Shown: positions 52,592 through 62,123, counted from the stretch's first letter. The stretch is 64,000 bases of DNA from Flavobacterium collinsii (GCF_902804485.1 NZ_CADCST010000085.1:124001-188000), one strand, 5' to 3'. Translations and numbers: made by a program. The notes: generated from the letters alone by a model not told the origin.

Positions 52592-53803
52592 ATGAAAAGA
52601 GTCCCTTTTGCACTTTTAAAGAGTACGCTAGTATTAACCCTCCTACTGGGATTTATTTCCTGCGGAACTGATCGGGAAGATGATTCTGGAAATCAAAATC
52701 AGGGAGAAGCATTAAAAGAGTCCTATACCATTGACCGTTTTAAAGTGCTGAATATTGATTTGAAAATGCCCGTTAATTCAAAATTAACCTGGAGCATTAA
52801 AGATTCGGTAATTTCAGAAAGCCTTCAGCTGGATTTTATTAGTCCGTATTTAAAGAACTATCCCTTAACCTTAAAGGTGGAGACCAATGGAGTTGTAAAA
52901 ACATATCAATCTTCTATCAATGTAACAAAAGAGACCGGGAATTATAGCAAGTACATTTCTAATGTGTTCGATTTTCGTCCCGGAGTAGGTCAGTTTACTA
53001 ACGAACTTCCGCTGTATGCAACCGGAAATACCGAAAGTAATCTGATTAATGCCGCTAAGAAATCACTTGTAGGTTCAAACGCATCAATGATTTCTTTAGG
53101 AGGGTTTGGAGGTTATGTTGTATTTGGTTTCGACCATACGATTCCAAATATGAATGGCCGCGATTTCAAAGTTCTGGGAAATGCTTTTTGGGCTAACGAT
53201 GCTGCTGAAGGGCGTTCAGGATCTTGCGAACCCGGAATTATTCAGGTGGCTTACGATAAAAATAAAAATGGAAAACCCGATGAAGACGAATGGTACGAAA
53301 TAGCCGGAAGTGAGTATTTTAAAAATACGACTGTGAAGAATTACAGTATCACCTATTTGAAACCGGATCCTAACAAACAGCCCGTAGCAGGTCAGGACTT
53401 TTGGCAAACGGATGTACAGTACATTAAATGGGAAGACAATCAGGGAAGTTCAGGATACAAAACTAAAAATGGATTTCATGAACAAAGCTATTACCCACTA
53501 TGGATTACAGAGGCTTCCTATACGCTCAAAGGAACCAAAATTAAAGACAATTATTACGATCAAAGTGGTACAGGAAGTTATTGGGTAGGCAAAGGTTTTG
53601 ATTTTGGTTATGCTGATAATGCACCAAATGGCGATGAAGGGTCTAATATTGATATTTCATGGGCTGTAGACAAAAACGGAAAATATGTAAAACTTCCCGG
53701 AATCGACTTTGTTAAAATACATACCGCAATCAATCAGGAAGCTGGCTGGCTGGGAGAAGTTTCTACAGATGTGGCCGGAGCTTTTGACCTGTACCTTAAA
53801 TAA
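52592..53803 (+). CDS. Surface lipoprotein of the cobalamin operon
   Basis: 403 residues with a lipoprotein signal (LLLGFISCGTD, Cys about 24). The first ~110 residues form a small beta domain (LTWSIKDSVISESL). The rest has FVFGFDHTIPN-like strand, GRSGSCEPGIIQVAYDKNKNGKPDEDEWYEIAGSEY (a calcium-loop-like DxNxNGxPDxDEW segment) and a final AGAFDLYLK. Proteins of this kind sit next to BtuB/BtuG in other Bacteroidota and may bind or pass on cobalamin. The name is not assigned. It starts 111 bases after the BtuG-like gene. Confidence 0.65.
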   Translation: MKRVPFALLKSTLVLTLLLGFISCGTDREDDSGNQNQGEALKESYTIDRFKVLNIDLKMPVNSKLTWSIKDSVISESLQLDFISPYLKNYPLTLKVETNGVVKTYQSSINVTKETGNYSKYISNVFDFRPGVGQFTNELPLYATGNTESNLINAAKKSLVGSNASMISLGGFGGYVVFGFDHTIPNMNGRDFKVLGNAFWANDAAEGRSGSCEPGIIQVAYDKNKNGKPDEDEWYEIAGSEYFKNTTVKNYSITYLKPDPNKQPVAGQDFWQTDVQYIKWEDNQGSSGYKTKNGFHEQSYYPLWITEASYTLKGTKIKDNYYDQSGTGSYWVGKGFDFGYADNAPNGDEGSNIDISWAVDKNGKYVKLPGIDFVKIHTAINQEAGWLGEVSTDVAGAFDLYLK

Positions 53804-53827
53804 TAGAATTTTTAAATTAAATATAAT

Positions 53828-56089
53828 ATGAAGAAAAATTACTTGTTGTTATTGATGTTACTTTTTGCATGTTCTATACAGGGACAGATGATAATGGAGA
53901 GCAGAGCGGTTGAGGATGGTAAACAAAATGCAGCAGCAAAAGACAGGACTGGTAAAAGTGCGACAACTTTTGGCGATATACAGTATTGGGTAGGTACCGG
54001 TTCTAATAAAGCAGCATTTGTAGTGCAGTGGAATGATGGAAAAAATTCCGATGCCCTAATCTGGGGATTCAGATGGGATGGTAATGCGACAGGTGAAGAC
54101 ATGCTAAAAGCCATATTAAAAACAGATCGTCGTTTTTTTGCTCTGTTGTATAAAGGAACACAAACCGGATCTTTGACAGGAGGATTGGGTTTTGATCTGA
54201 ATGGAATTAAAACGATAGGACTTTATAAAGGCACAGATTATACTTATCCTCTTTATCCAACAAATGGTTTTGTGAATACAGCTACTTATGATTTTGACAA
54301 CTATACGGCCATAGATGCTAATGACCACTGGCAGGCCGGATATACAAATGGAGAATGGTCGTATTGGACGAAAAATGCTGCCGACCCTGATTTTGGTGCT
54401 GTAAGCACAGGGGCATCCAGTCGTGTTTTAGAAAATGGCTCCTGGTATGTCTGGAATTATGCACCATCTAAGATTGTACAGCCTATAGCGGGAACTTTTA
54501 CCCCGGTTACACCTTATGTAGAGGCAACCGATTTTACCAACGGTTATTTTGTAGTAAATGAAGACTGGTTTGGTCATACTAATGGTTCCGCGAATTTTAT
54601 CAATAAAGATGGAAGCATTAATTATCGAATTTATAGTACTGCAAATAATAATGAAACTTTTGGTGTTACCACTTGTTATGGAACAATTTACGGAGATAAA
54701 ATTTATTTTGTTTCAAAACAGGCAGCAAGTGGAGGAGATCAAAATTTCAGTCCCGGTGGCAGATTAGTGGTTGCTAATGCACAAAACATGAAGAAAATTG
54801 CCGGATTTGCTAATATCGGTGGAGGAGACGGGCGTTACTTTGTAGGGGTTAATGAAAACACAGGATATATTGGTACTTCAAAAGGGATCTTTCTTTTTGA
54901 TATTGCCAACTTAAAAGTAGGAGCTGTAATAGCCGGAACAAGTAGTGTTGGACAAATAGGCAATATGATTCGTACCTCTCAGTACGTATTTGTCGTTTCG
55001 CAAAATGGAGGAGTTCTGGTAATTGATCCAAACAATAATACTTTGGTTAAGACGATTACAGGGAAATTTCACTCTATAGCTCAGGCCAAAGACGGAAGTG
55101 TATGGGGAATTCAGGATCAGAAATTAATCAATATTAATGCTACAAGTTTTACGGTAACGGAATATGCAATTCCAACAACCAAATACTTAGGTTCTTGGGG
55201 AGCCTGGAACGCAGGGAGTTTTACTTATAGTACTCAGGAGAATGCTTTGTATTGGATAAACGCTGTAAGCTCTTTTACATCAGGAACAAAAATTGTAAAA
55301 TTTGACATTGCTTCAAAAAGCTTTAATGAGAATTTTGCAACAATTCCGGGGCAAACAGATGCTTTTAAGCAGATTCCTTATGGTGCGGCCTTACGTATCG
55401 ATCCGATTTCAGATGAGTTGATCCTCACTACTACAGAAAACGGATTTGGGGCACATTATCAGAAAAACTGGATTCATACTTTTGATACTACAGGGAGCTT
55501 AACCCAGACAAAAGTTTTAGATGATTATTATTGGTTTCCAGCAATTACTGTTTTTCCGGATAAAACAGCACCGGTAGTGAGTACCACTTTGCCTTCGGAG
55601 GTGTCCATAAAAGAACCAGCCGTAATCGATTTAAAAAACATTGTTTCGGATGCCGATAATTTGTCGTCAGCAATTGTAAAATCAATAAAGTCAGTTAGCG
55701 ATACGGAAATCGTTTCGGCAATCATAAATGTGAATGATGAATTGGTTTTGACACCAAAAGCTTTAGGGAATGCGATAGTTGTCATACGTTTTAATTCAAA
55801 TGGGAAACTGGTTGAAAAATCAATTATCGTAAATACAACAAGCACTTTAGGAACCGGTGAATTCACGAAATTAGAACTGGCAGTTTATCCAAACCCGGTT
55901 TCAGATGTATTGAACATTAGAACGGAAGACGAAGTGTTAAAAGTAACAGTCTATGATATTTCGGGTAAATCAGTTAACACTCAATTCAATAACAATCAGA
56001 TTAACGTTAGTGATTTTACCAATGGAATGTACATCATCAATATAGTGACTGATAAAGCAAACTATGTTCAGAAATTTATTAAGAAGTAG
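53828..56089 (+). CDS. T9SS-sorted DUF5074 propeller protein of the cobalamin operon
   Basis: 753 residues: signal peptide (ends in IQGQ), an N-terminal beta domain with WVGTGSNKAAFVVQWNDGK, a DUF5074-type propeller from about 235 (FVVNEDWFGHTNGSANFI), an Ig-like stretch (~580-665), and a type IX sorting domain (LAVYPNPVSDVLNI ... NGMYIINIVTDK). It would be exported through the Por system and attached to the surface. With the BtuG-like protein it gives the operon two different propellers, the second possibly a secreted cobalamin or corrinoid capture protein. That use is inference. Confidence 0.75.
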   Translation: MKKNYLLLLMLLFACSIQGQMIMESRAVEDGKQNAAAKDRTGKSATTFGDIQYWVGTGSNKAAFVVQWNDGKNSDALIWGFRWDGNATGEDMLKAILKTDRRFFALLYKGTQTGSLTGGLGFDLNGIKTIGLYKGTDYTYPLYPTNGFVNTATYDFDNYTAIDANDHWQAGYTNGEWSYWTKNAADPDFGAVSTGASSRVLENGSWYVWNYAPSKIVQPIAGTFTPVTPYVEATDFTNGYFVVNEDWFGHTNGSANFINKDGSINYRIYSTANNNETFGVTTCYGTIYGDKIYFVSKQAASGGDQNFSPGGRLVVANAQNMKKIAGFANIGGGDGRYFVGVNENTGYIGTSKGIFLFDIANLKVGAVIAGTSSVGQIGNMIRTSQYVFVVSQNGGVLVIDPNNNTLVKTITGKFHSIAQAKDGSVWGIQDQKLININATSFTVTEYAIPTTKYLGSWGAWNAGSFTYSTQENALYWINAVSSFTSGTKIVKFDIASKSFNENFATIPGQTDAFKQIPYGAALRIDPISDELILTTTENGFGAHYQKNWIHTFDTTGSLTQTKVLDDYYWFPAITVFPDKTAPVVSTTLPSEVSIKEPAVIDLKNIVSDADNLSSAIVKSIKSVSDTEIVSAIINVNDELVLTPKALGNAIVVIRFNSNGKLVEKSIIVNTTSTLGTGEFTKLELAVYPNPVSDVLNIRTEDEVLKVTVYDISGKSVNTQFNNNQINVSDFTNGMYIINIVTDKANYVQKFIKK

Positions 56090-56132
56090 GGTGTGAAATG
56101 TGAGATGTAAAATGTAAAATATATAGATATAG

Positions 56133-56163
56133 CCCCTCTTACGGTTTTGTAGGAGGGGTTTTT
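56133..56163 (+). terminator. Terminator of the cobalamin operon
   Basis: CCCCTCTTAC (56133-56142) pairs with GTAGGAGGGG (56149-56158), with one G-U pair, then TTTTT. Confidence 0.85.
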
Positions 56164-56188
56164 GATATGATAATAGAGAGAAAATTCA

Positions 56189-56217
56189 AGTAGAAAAATT
56201 TTAAAATTTTCTACTTG
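56189..56217 (-). terminator. Hairpin spanning the thiF stop codon
   Basis: CAAGTAGAAAA pairs with TTTTCTACTTG, AT-rich. The TAG stop of the minus-strand gene (56211-56213) is inside the stem. It is followed by AATTTTC on the minus strand, so it is a likely but weak terminator. Confidence 0.55.
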
Positions 56218-56957
56218 AGACTCGTCAAGTAAAACTCCGGGAATGTTTTTACGGGAGTGTTAGTGGCGATGTCAAATGCAATGTGGGTGCACATTCCTGC
56301 AACTAGCCAGGATGCAATAGGGAGTTGCGGCGGAGACAGATTTTTGTTTTCCTTTTTGTATTTGTCCAGTATTTCTTCGAGCCACTTTTGCGGATTTTCC
56401 CAGTACCTCATATATTCTAAAACATAGTCGACCACATTCACTTCGCTAAATTTTTCATTTGGCTTTTTTAAAACTTCTAAACCTTCATCATCGGAAATGA
56501 CTAACACCAATGCGCCCCATCCGAGGTTATAAGGATGTAAAACCGGAATGTTTTTTTGCTGACAAATTGAATCGAATATAAGCGGAACATCAGAAGTAAA
56601 ATCCAGTGCGTTGATCGCAATTTTATGATCGGTTATATAATCTCCAACATTCTCGGGGGTTAAAAAACAATTGTGTATTGTGATCTTTGCCTGACTGTTG
56701 ATCGACAATAATCGTTCTTTAAGTGCCTCTACTTTGGGTTGTGCAATATTGTTTTCGGTATAATTTTGTCGGTTTAAATTGGACAATTCGACAACATCAC
56801 CATCGATAATGGTCAGGGTTTCAAAACCTAATCGCAATAAACATTCAGCAATAGCGCTTCCTATACCTGCTCCGCCTAATAATATCGGAGTGTTTTTTAT
56901 TAATTCCTGTTCTTCCGGGCTAATATAAAGTCTATTTCTGATATGCCTTTGTTCCAT
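56211..56957 (-). CDS. ThiF/MoeB-family adenylyltransferase (E1-like)
   Basis: 248 residues. ILLGGAGIGSAIAECLLRLG is the ATP-binding loop (GxGxxG), IIDGDVVELSNLNRQ holds the Asp and the conserved Arg-Gln, and INALDFTSD is the substrate-facing segment. It lacks the usual CxxC zinc pairs of ThiF and MoeB, so a plain role in thiamine or molybdopterin synthesis is uncertain. The extended tail (LEYMRYWENPQKWLEEI) is not typical. Proteins of this kind adenylate the C-terminus of a ubiquitin-like partner or a peptide, and no such partner is seen nearby. It stands alone. Confidence 0.75.
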   Translation of the reverse strand: MEQRHIRNRLYISPEEQELIKNTPILLGGAGIGSAIAECLLRLGFETLTIIDGDVVELSNLNRQNYTENNIAQPKVEALKERLLSINSQAKITIHNCFLTPENVGDYITDHKIAINALDFTSDVPLIFDSICQQKNIPVLHPYNLGWGALVLVISDDEGLEVLKKPNEKFSEVNVVDYVLEYMRYWENPQKWLEEILDKYKKENKNLSPPQLPIASWLVAGMCTHIAFDIATNTPVKTFPEFYLTSLK

Positions 56958-57204
56958 GCTTATTTTTTAGAAGTTAAAAATTTGTTCTTTTGACAGAGAT
57001 AAAAGGGAATAACAGGAATCCTTAGAGTTTATCAAAACTGTTAATTTATGAATCTGCATCAAAGCTAAATTATCGAAAATAATATTAATATTGAAGCATA
57101 AAAACTTAATAATTATGATTTTAAAATGTGTTCGTGCACTATAGCTTCGCGAGGGAAATTGTAATAAAATTTCTGTTTCAGAGTTTGATGATCTGTAATA
57201 ATAA

Positions 57205-57234
57205 AAAAAGGGAGATACCTGAATATCTCCCTTT
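57205..57234 (-). terminator. Terminator of the metal/thiol operon
   Basis: AAAGGGAGATA pairs with TATCTCCCTTT, followed on the minus strand by a T run. About 70 bases after the dsbD stop codon. The rest of 56958-57305 shows no gene. Confidence 0.85.
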
Positions 57235-57305
57235 GTTGTGGTCTTAACCATACCACGATTGTGCACAACGTTTAAAAAATGCACAGATGTAAAAAAATGG
57301 TACTT

Positions 57306-59279
57306 TTATTTTTGAAATTTAGCAATACCGGATTTCAGCCATTGCTCATATTCAGTAATGTCAGGAGTATATCCTGCAGGTTTGCTCAGCTTTTGCTCAT
57401 TCGTATCTAATAAAATATAGTAAGGCTGTGCATTTGCTTTGTAGCGTGTAATTTGAAAATCACTCCATTTATTTCCTATCGTTGTAATCTTTTTGCCGGT
57501 TTCTTTAGATACATATTGTTCTTCAAGAGGTAATTCTCTTTTGTCGTCAACATATAAAGAAATTAGGACGACTTCATTGTTTAAGATGGACAAAATACGA
57601 GGATCAGACCATACATAATCTTCCATTTTTCGGCAATTCACACAGGCAAATCCCGTAAAATCTAAAAGGATAGGTTTGTTTACACTTTTGGCGTAGGCCA
57701 GCCCTTTTTCATAATCCGTGAAAGCTGTGATGTTATGAGGACCTTTATGAGCTCCGTCTGGTAATACTTTTTCAGCTGATGAGGTGTTTTTTCCAGCCCC
57801 ACCCACGCCATACGGAGATTCGCTATAAGTCATTGGAGGAGGGAAACCACTAATTAATTTCAAAGGAGCACCCCACAATCCTGGAATCAGATAAATGGTA
57901 AATGTCAATACGATTAATCCAACACCTAAACGGCCTACCGAAATGGATGATGTAGGAGAATCATGTGGCAAGGTTATTTTTCCAAATAAATAGAAAGCCA
58001 GCGTACCAAATATAGCGATCCAAATGGCCAGGAAGATTTCTCTTTCAAACCAGTGCAGCTGTAGCACTAAATCGGCATTAGATAAAAATTTAAATGCCAA
58101 AGCCAATTCCAGAAAGCCTAGAAACACTTTTACGGTATTGAGCCAGCCACCAGATTTTGGCAATGTATTTAACCAGCCCGGGAACATGGCAAAAAGCATA
58201 AAAGGTAATGCCAAAGCCGATGAGAAACCTAACATTCCCACAATTGGTGCAATTCCACCTTTAGAAGCTGCTTCGACCAATAGAGTTCCTATAATTGGTC
58301 CCGTGCAGGAAAAAGAAACAATTGCCAGAGCCAATGCCATAAATACGATTCCAATGATCCCGCCTTTATCTGCCTGCTGATCTACTTTATTGGCCCACGA
58401 ATTGGGCAACATGATTTCGAAAGCGCCTAAAAAAGAAGAAGCGAATACGACAAGTAAGACAAAAAAGATAATATTAAACCATACGTTGGTCGACAAAGCG
58501 TTTAGGGCATCGGCACCAAAAATTAGCGTAATTACAGTTCCTAGAAATACATAAATAAGGATGATTGAAATTCCGTAAATAATAGCATTTTTAATTCCCT
58601 TAGCTTTCGTTTTACTTTGTTTGGTAAAGAAACTCACTGTCATGGGAATCATAGGAAACACACAAGGGGTAAGCAGTGCGGCAAAACCGGATAAGAACGC
58701 AATAATGAAAATCATGTACAAACTGGAATCCGTTTTTTCAGATTCCGTTTGTTTTTCTATGGTGGGATTTACTGTTGTTTTCTCAGTTTTTTCGTTTGTA
58801 ATATCGGCAGCCTGTATTTCTTTTGCTTCAAGCGTTTTGAGATTGAATTCAAAGTACTTGGTTTCGCTAATACAATTCTCTTTACATACCTGATAAGAAA
58901 GCTCTACTTGTATGACTTCTTTTTTCAGATTGGTCTGTTTGATTAATTGGGTAAAAACAACTTTGTCCGAAAAGAAAATTTCATCTACACCAAAGATCTC
59001 ATTGAACTCTCGTTTAGTTTCGCTCTCAGTTGCTTTTCCAACGAGTTCATAATTGTTTTTTATATCATGAAAAAGGAATTCGGCCGGAAGAGGGCCATCT
59101 TCAGGAGTGAATTGTGAGTATACATGCCAATCTTTTTCAATAGCTCCTTTAAAAGAAAACTGATATTCGGAATTGGATTTTTTCTCGATCGAAGCTTTCC
59201 ATTTCACAGGATTTATAATCTGTGCCTGTACTTTGGCTAAAGCCAAAAACAGAAATAATAGATAAAGTATTTTCTTCAT
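57306..59279 (-). CDS. dsbD: DsbD-type thiol:disulfide reductase
   Basis: 657 residues: signal peptide (ends in VQAQ), an N-terminal periplasmic domain (~20-165, with VCKENCISET), eight membrane helices (~185-485) with LLTPCVFPMIPM and SFSCTGPIIGT (the membrane Cys pair), and a thioredoxin domain with FACVNC near 545. It moves electrons from cytoplasmic thioredoxin to periplasmic partners. It is last in an operon with HMA proteins and a TlpA-like thioredoxin, its probable clients, so it may keep their metal-binding Cys reduced. Confidence 0.9.
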   Translation of the reverse strand: MKKILYLLFLFLALAKVQAQIINPVKWKASIEKKSNSEYQFSFKGAIEKDWHVYSQFTPEDGPLPAEFLFHDIKNNYELVGKATESETKREFNEIFGVDEIFFSDKVVFTQLIKQTNLKKEVIQVELSYQVCKENCISETKYFEFNLKTLEAKEIQAADITNEKTEKTTVNPTIEKQTESEKTDSSLYMIFIIAFLSGFAALLTPCVFPMIPMTVSFFTKQSKTKAKGIKNAIIYGISIILIYVFLGTVITLIFGADALNALSTNVWFNIIFFVLLVVFASSFLGAFEIMLPNSWANKVDQQADKGGIIGIVFMALALAIVSFSCTGPIIGTLLVEAASKGGIAPIVGMLGFSSALALPFMLFAMFPGWLNTLPKSGGWLNTVKVFLGFLELALAFKFLSNADLVLQLHWFEREIFLAIWIAIFGTLAFYLFGKITLPHDSPTSSISVGRLGVGLIVLTFTIYLIPGLWGAPLKLISGFPPPMTYSESPYGVGGAGKNTSSAEKVLPDGAHKGPHNITAFTDYEKGLAYAKSVNKPILLDFTGFACVNCRKMEDYVWSDPRILSILNNEVVLISLYVDDKRELPLEEQYVSKETGKKITTIGNKWSDFQITRYKANAQPYYILLDTNEQKLSKPAGYTPDITEYEQWLKSGIAKFQK

Positions 59280-59327
59280 TTTATAGGTTTAATCAGAACG
59301 ATTTGTTCCGGTGATGATAGGATTTGT

Positions 59328-60134
59328 TTACTTTGTTACATTGAAAAAAGTATATTCAAGCTTCAGGAAAACACCATCGGTTGCCATACGCTGCATAGAG
59401 CTGTACAATTCTTTTTTGTAAGCTAAGTCAATTCTTGCCTGACTGTTGATTATAAACTGAATCGATGGAACTACATCCAGGTACGATCTGCCATTTTCAG
59501 TAATGGTTTGTCCGGTAAATTCCAGCATTGCATTAATATTGGTCTGTTTGTAACTGGTGTATTTTTTAGGATGCATCAATTTACCTACAGAGAACGTATA
59601 GTTTATGGCATTTTTACCCAGTGCATCCGGAAAACTGTAATCGGCATTGTTAAGGGCACGCACATAACTTACGGAAGAACTTAGGGCTACTTTATGAATT
59701 AACTGAGTGGCTACCAAACCGGCTTCGTATCCCGAATTTCCGTTGGCTAAGTCTATCGCTTCCTGATTAAAATAGGAGTTATTGTAACTGTATCGCCCAA
59801 AGGCAGCCATCCTAAAATGACTTTGTAAATCGTCTACAGAAAAGAATCTGTATTTTGCATAGAAACCACCACCTTTTAATCCCAGTCCGTTATCCTGATT
59901 GCTTAAAAAAGCTGAGGTACGAACCATTAAGTTTTTATTTATTCCCCAGGTAACCTCCGGGGTTAAATTGTACATGGAACCGCTTTCAAGTTTCTTTTCC
60001 ATTAAGGATTGTCCAACACGAACTCCGATAGAACCCGCTGGAGCATTACTGGCGGGTTCGGTTACTACAAATAATTCTTGTGCATCTATTTGGTACGAAA
60101 CAAGGAATAAGAAGATTATTGACAGATATTTCAT
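59328..60134 (-). CDS. Outer-membrane-barrel-like protein of the metal/thiol operon
   Basis: 268 residues with a signal peptide (ends in IDAQ). The body alternates polar and aromatic residues in strand-like stretches (GGFYAKYRFFSV, RIDLAYKKELYS, FLKLEYTFFNV) with the terminal aromatic of outer-membrane barrels. No family name assigned. It starts two bases after the HMA gene stop codon and lies 48 bases ahead of dsbD. It may be a metal-related outer-membrane channel or sensor. Confidence 0.6.
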   Translation of the reverse strand: MKYLSIIFLFLVSYQIDAQELFVVTEPASNAPAGSIGVRVGQSLMEKKLESGSMYNLTPEVTWGINKNLMVRTSAFLSNQDNGLGLKGGGFYAKYRFFSVDDLQSHFRMAAFGRYSYNNSYFNQEAIDLANGNSGYEAGLVATQLIHKVALSSSVSYVRALNNADYSFPDALGKNAINYTFSVGKLMHPKKYTSYKQTNINAMLEFTGQTITENGRSYLDVVPSIQFIINSQARIDLAYKKELYSSMQRMATDGVFLKLEYTFFNVTK

Positions 60135-60136
60135 TT

Positions 60137-60664
60137 TTATAGGGCTTTTAAATAATAATCATTCTCATTTTCTGTAGCGTAATCAGGATATTTCGAGTAC
60201 GATTTAAGGAGTTTTTTATACTCTTTTTGAGTCACAAAACCTTTGTCTAAAACCCTGTACTTTCCTTCTGCATGTGCTACAGGTTTTTTTATATCGATAA
60301 AAGTATAAGTGGCATCATCGACTTTCAGCGTTGTATTGTCCTCAATTTTATCTACATGAAACTTTGCTGTTAAAACCATTGAACCCACAAAGAAACCTGC
60401 TTTTTCAACTGCTTTTTTCAAAACTTTAGGCTCTAATGAACTGTCTTTTTTGAAATAAACGGTAAATGTATTGGTGTTTAAATCAGTACTAATACTATCT
60501 ACTTCTGTAAAAGATTTTAATTGTTTGTTTATAGCATTCGAACACATAGAACAGGTTAATCCTGTAGCCATTATTTCGGCTTTTGTAATTTGAGAATACG
60601 ATTTTACACCTGCTAATAAGAAAATAAGTGTAAGGGCTATGAATTTTATATGTAAGGTTTTCAT
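60137..60664 (-). CDS. Exported HMA-domain protein 2
   Basis: 175 residues from ATG 60664 (M11 of the longer frame; the extension has no signal and overlaps the previous gene). Signal peptide ends in SYS. An HMA domain with ATGLTCSMCSNAIN (CxxC metal site) is followed by a beta domain (~85-150) of unknown kind. It starts one base after the TlpA-like gene stop codon. The exported metal site suggests metal capture in the periplasm. Confidence 0.75.
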   Translation of the reverse strand: MKTLHIKFIALTLIFLLAGVKSYSQITKAEIMATGLTCSMCSNAINKQLKSFTEVDSISTDLNTNTFTVYFKKDSSLEPKVLKKAVEKAGFFVGSMVLTAKFHVDKIEDNTTLKVDDATYTFIDIKKPVAHAEGKYRVLDKGFVTQKEYKKLLKSYSKYPDYATENENDYYLKAL

Positions 60665-60665
60665 T

Positions 60666-61154
60666 TTATTTGTTGTTTTTTTTGATTTGAGCAATTATTT
60701 GAGCTTCTGTTGGATTGATGGCAATCAGTTTTCCTGACGCATCAAAAAGAAAAGTAGAAGGCAGAGCATCAACTCCAAAAGTGACAGCCGTTTTGGCATC
60801 AAAACCTTTTGGGTCAATTAATTGCTGGTGCTTCATTTTATCTTTTTCAATGGCCTTTAACCATTTTGTTTTGTCGTTGTCTATCGATATTCCTACGATT
60901 TCAAAATTTTGACCTTTGTACTGATTGTACATTTTAACCAAATTTTTATTAGCCAGTCGACAAGGAGCGCACCACGAAGCCCAGAAGTCTACTAAGACTG
61001 TTTTGCCTTTAAAAGAATTTAGTTTAACTACAGCATTCTTGTTGTTTTGAAGCTGAACATCCGGAAAATGATCTCCTACTTTTATTTGTGCATTTGTTAT
61101 AGAAACAGTTGCAATAAGCGTGAATAAGGTGATTATATTTTTTATTTTGAACAT
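60666..61154 (-). CDS. TlpA/ResA-like periplasmic thioredoxin
   Basis: 162 residues from ATG 61154 (the longer frame to 61211 adds basic residues before the signal). Signal peptide ends in TNAQ. VDFWASWCAPCRLAN carries the CxxC redox site. The LPSTFLFDASGK cis-Pro strand is intact. It probably reduces Cys of cytochrome or metal-binding proteins in the periplasm and is recharged by the DsbD encoded in the same operon. Confidence 0.85.
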   Translation of the reverse strand: MFKIKNIITLFTLIATVSITNAQIKVGDHFPDVQLQNNKNAVVKLNSFKGKTVLVDFWASWCAPCRLANKNLVKMYNQYKGQNFEIVGISIDNDKTKWLKAIEKDKMKHQQLIDPKGFDAKTAVTFGVDALPSTFLFDASGKLIAINPTEAQIIAQIKKNNK

Positions 61155-61219
61155 GATATTTTTTTTAATAGTTGTTCGTAATGAGGTTTTAAGAACCTGC
61201 ATTACGAACAAATCGGTTT

Positions 61220-61600
61220 TTAATGATGTGATGATGAATTGTTTTGTTTTTTATCACTTGCCTCTCTATCGTATTGGCAACATCCGTGTAGTTCGTCATA
61301 AACCGCATTTGGAGCCTTAAATTTTTCATTATCGTATCCCGCATCAGCGATGCGTTTTAGAATGGCATCAAGATTCGTTTTTTGAGCATCGTAAGTAATA
61401 GTAGCAATTTTGGTGTCTTCGTTCCAGTTTACTTTAGCTTCTTTATTAACGTTTGCGGCAGTTTCGATCACTTTTTTGCACATGCTGCAGTTACCGTTTA
61501 CTTTTACTTTTTCAGTGGTTTTATTTTTAATTTGAGCGCTGGCGAAAGTAACTGATAGCAATAGAGACATTGCCATCAATAATTTTGTTATTGAGTTCAT
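61220..61600 (-). CDS. Exported HMA-domain protein 1
   Basis: 126 residues. Signal peptide ends in ASAQ. HMA domain with VNGNCSMCKKVIE (CxxC), then a C-terminal tail with HGCCQYDREA and a His-rich end (SSSHH). Tail and CxxC together give a second possible metal site. It lies 65 bases ahead of the TlpA-like gene and is read in the same direction. Confidence 0.75.
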   Translation of the reverse strand: MNSITKLLMAMSLLLSVTFASAQIKNKTTEKVKVNGNCSMCKKVIETAANVNKEAKVNWNEDTKIATITYDAQKTNLDAILKRIADAGYDNEKFKAPNAVYDELHGCCQYDREASDKKQNNSSSHH

Positions 61601-61760
61601 TGTATGTAATTTTTTTTGGATGAATTAATCCTAAAGCATAGCAGAAACGATAGCAAATACAGCTATTTCTGATACAGATTAAGATTAAAAAATAGTTTTG
61701 AATTTAGGCCTTAGAAAAGCCTTTTGGATAAGACAGACCTTGGGCTGTCACGAAAGGAAT

Positions 61761-62114
61761 CTAGCTTATTTTAGGTGGAAGCCAGATAGAACGGAAATCT
61801 GAAGAAATAAAGATTTCTGAATAAAAGTAAGTTTGTTTTTTTTCAGAAAAACCAAAAAGAGAATGGTTTTCTACATGAAAGATTGCCATTGGCGAGAATC
61901 CACAGCTACTGGTTGGTGTACAGGAATTCCCCATACAGCTCTTATCGCAGCCATGTTTTTTGTCTTTCGTATCTTTTTTGCTGCAACAATCTTTTGCAGC
62001 AGATTCTTTTTTGCAACATGACATTTCTTTTTTTGTTCCATGCGCATAAGTAAACGTTGGTCCCATCAGGAAACCAAGCGTAACGAATAGCAGTATGTAG
62101 AACTTTTTTGTCAT
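61761..62114 (-). CDS. Exported Cys-rich protein
   Basis: 117 residues from ATG 62114 (M5 of a longer frame; the upstream ATG at 62126 would overlap the promoter box). Signal peptide ends in YAH. The middle is full of Cys (MSCCKKE, KDCCSKKD, HGCDKSC, GNSC, SSC), with two His, a likely metal-binding module. The last ~45 residues are hydrophobic-aromatic without Cys. First gene of the metal/thiol operon. Family not recognised. Confidence 0.6.
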   Translation of the reverse strand: MTKKFYILLFVTLGFLMGPTFTYAHGTKKEMSCCKKESAAKDCCSKKDTKDKKHGCDKSCMGNSCTPTSSCGFSPMAIFHVENHSLFGFSEKKQTYFYSEIFISSDFRSIWLPPKIS

Positions 62115-62123
62115 AGTCGACGA

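Noticed and set aside
53828..56089. Second cobalamin riboswitch or promoter within the operon
   Set aside because: The gaps in the operon are short and carry no B12-box sequence.
56967..57284. 105-residue minus-strand frame between thiF and dsbD
   Set aside because: It includes the terminator hairpin and has no conserved pattern.
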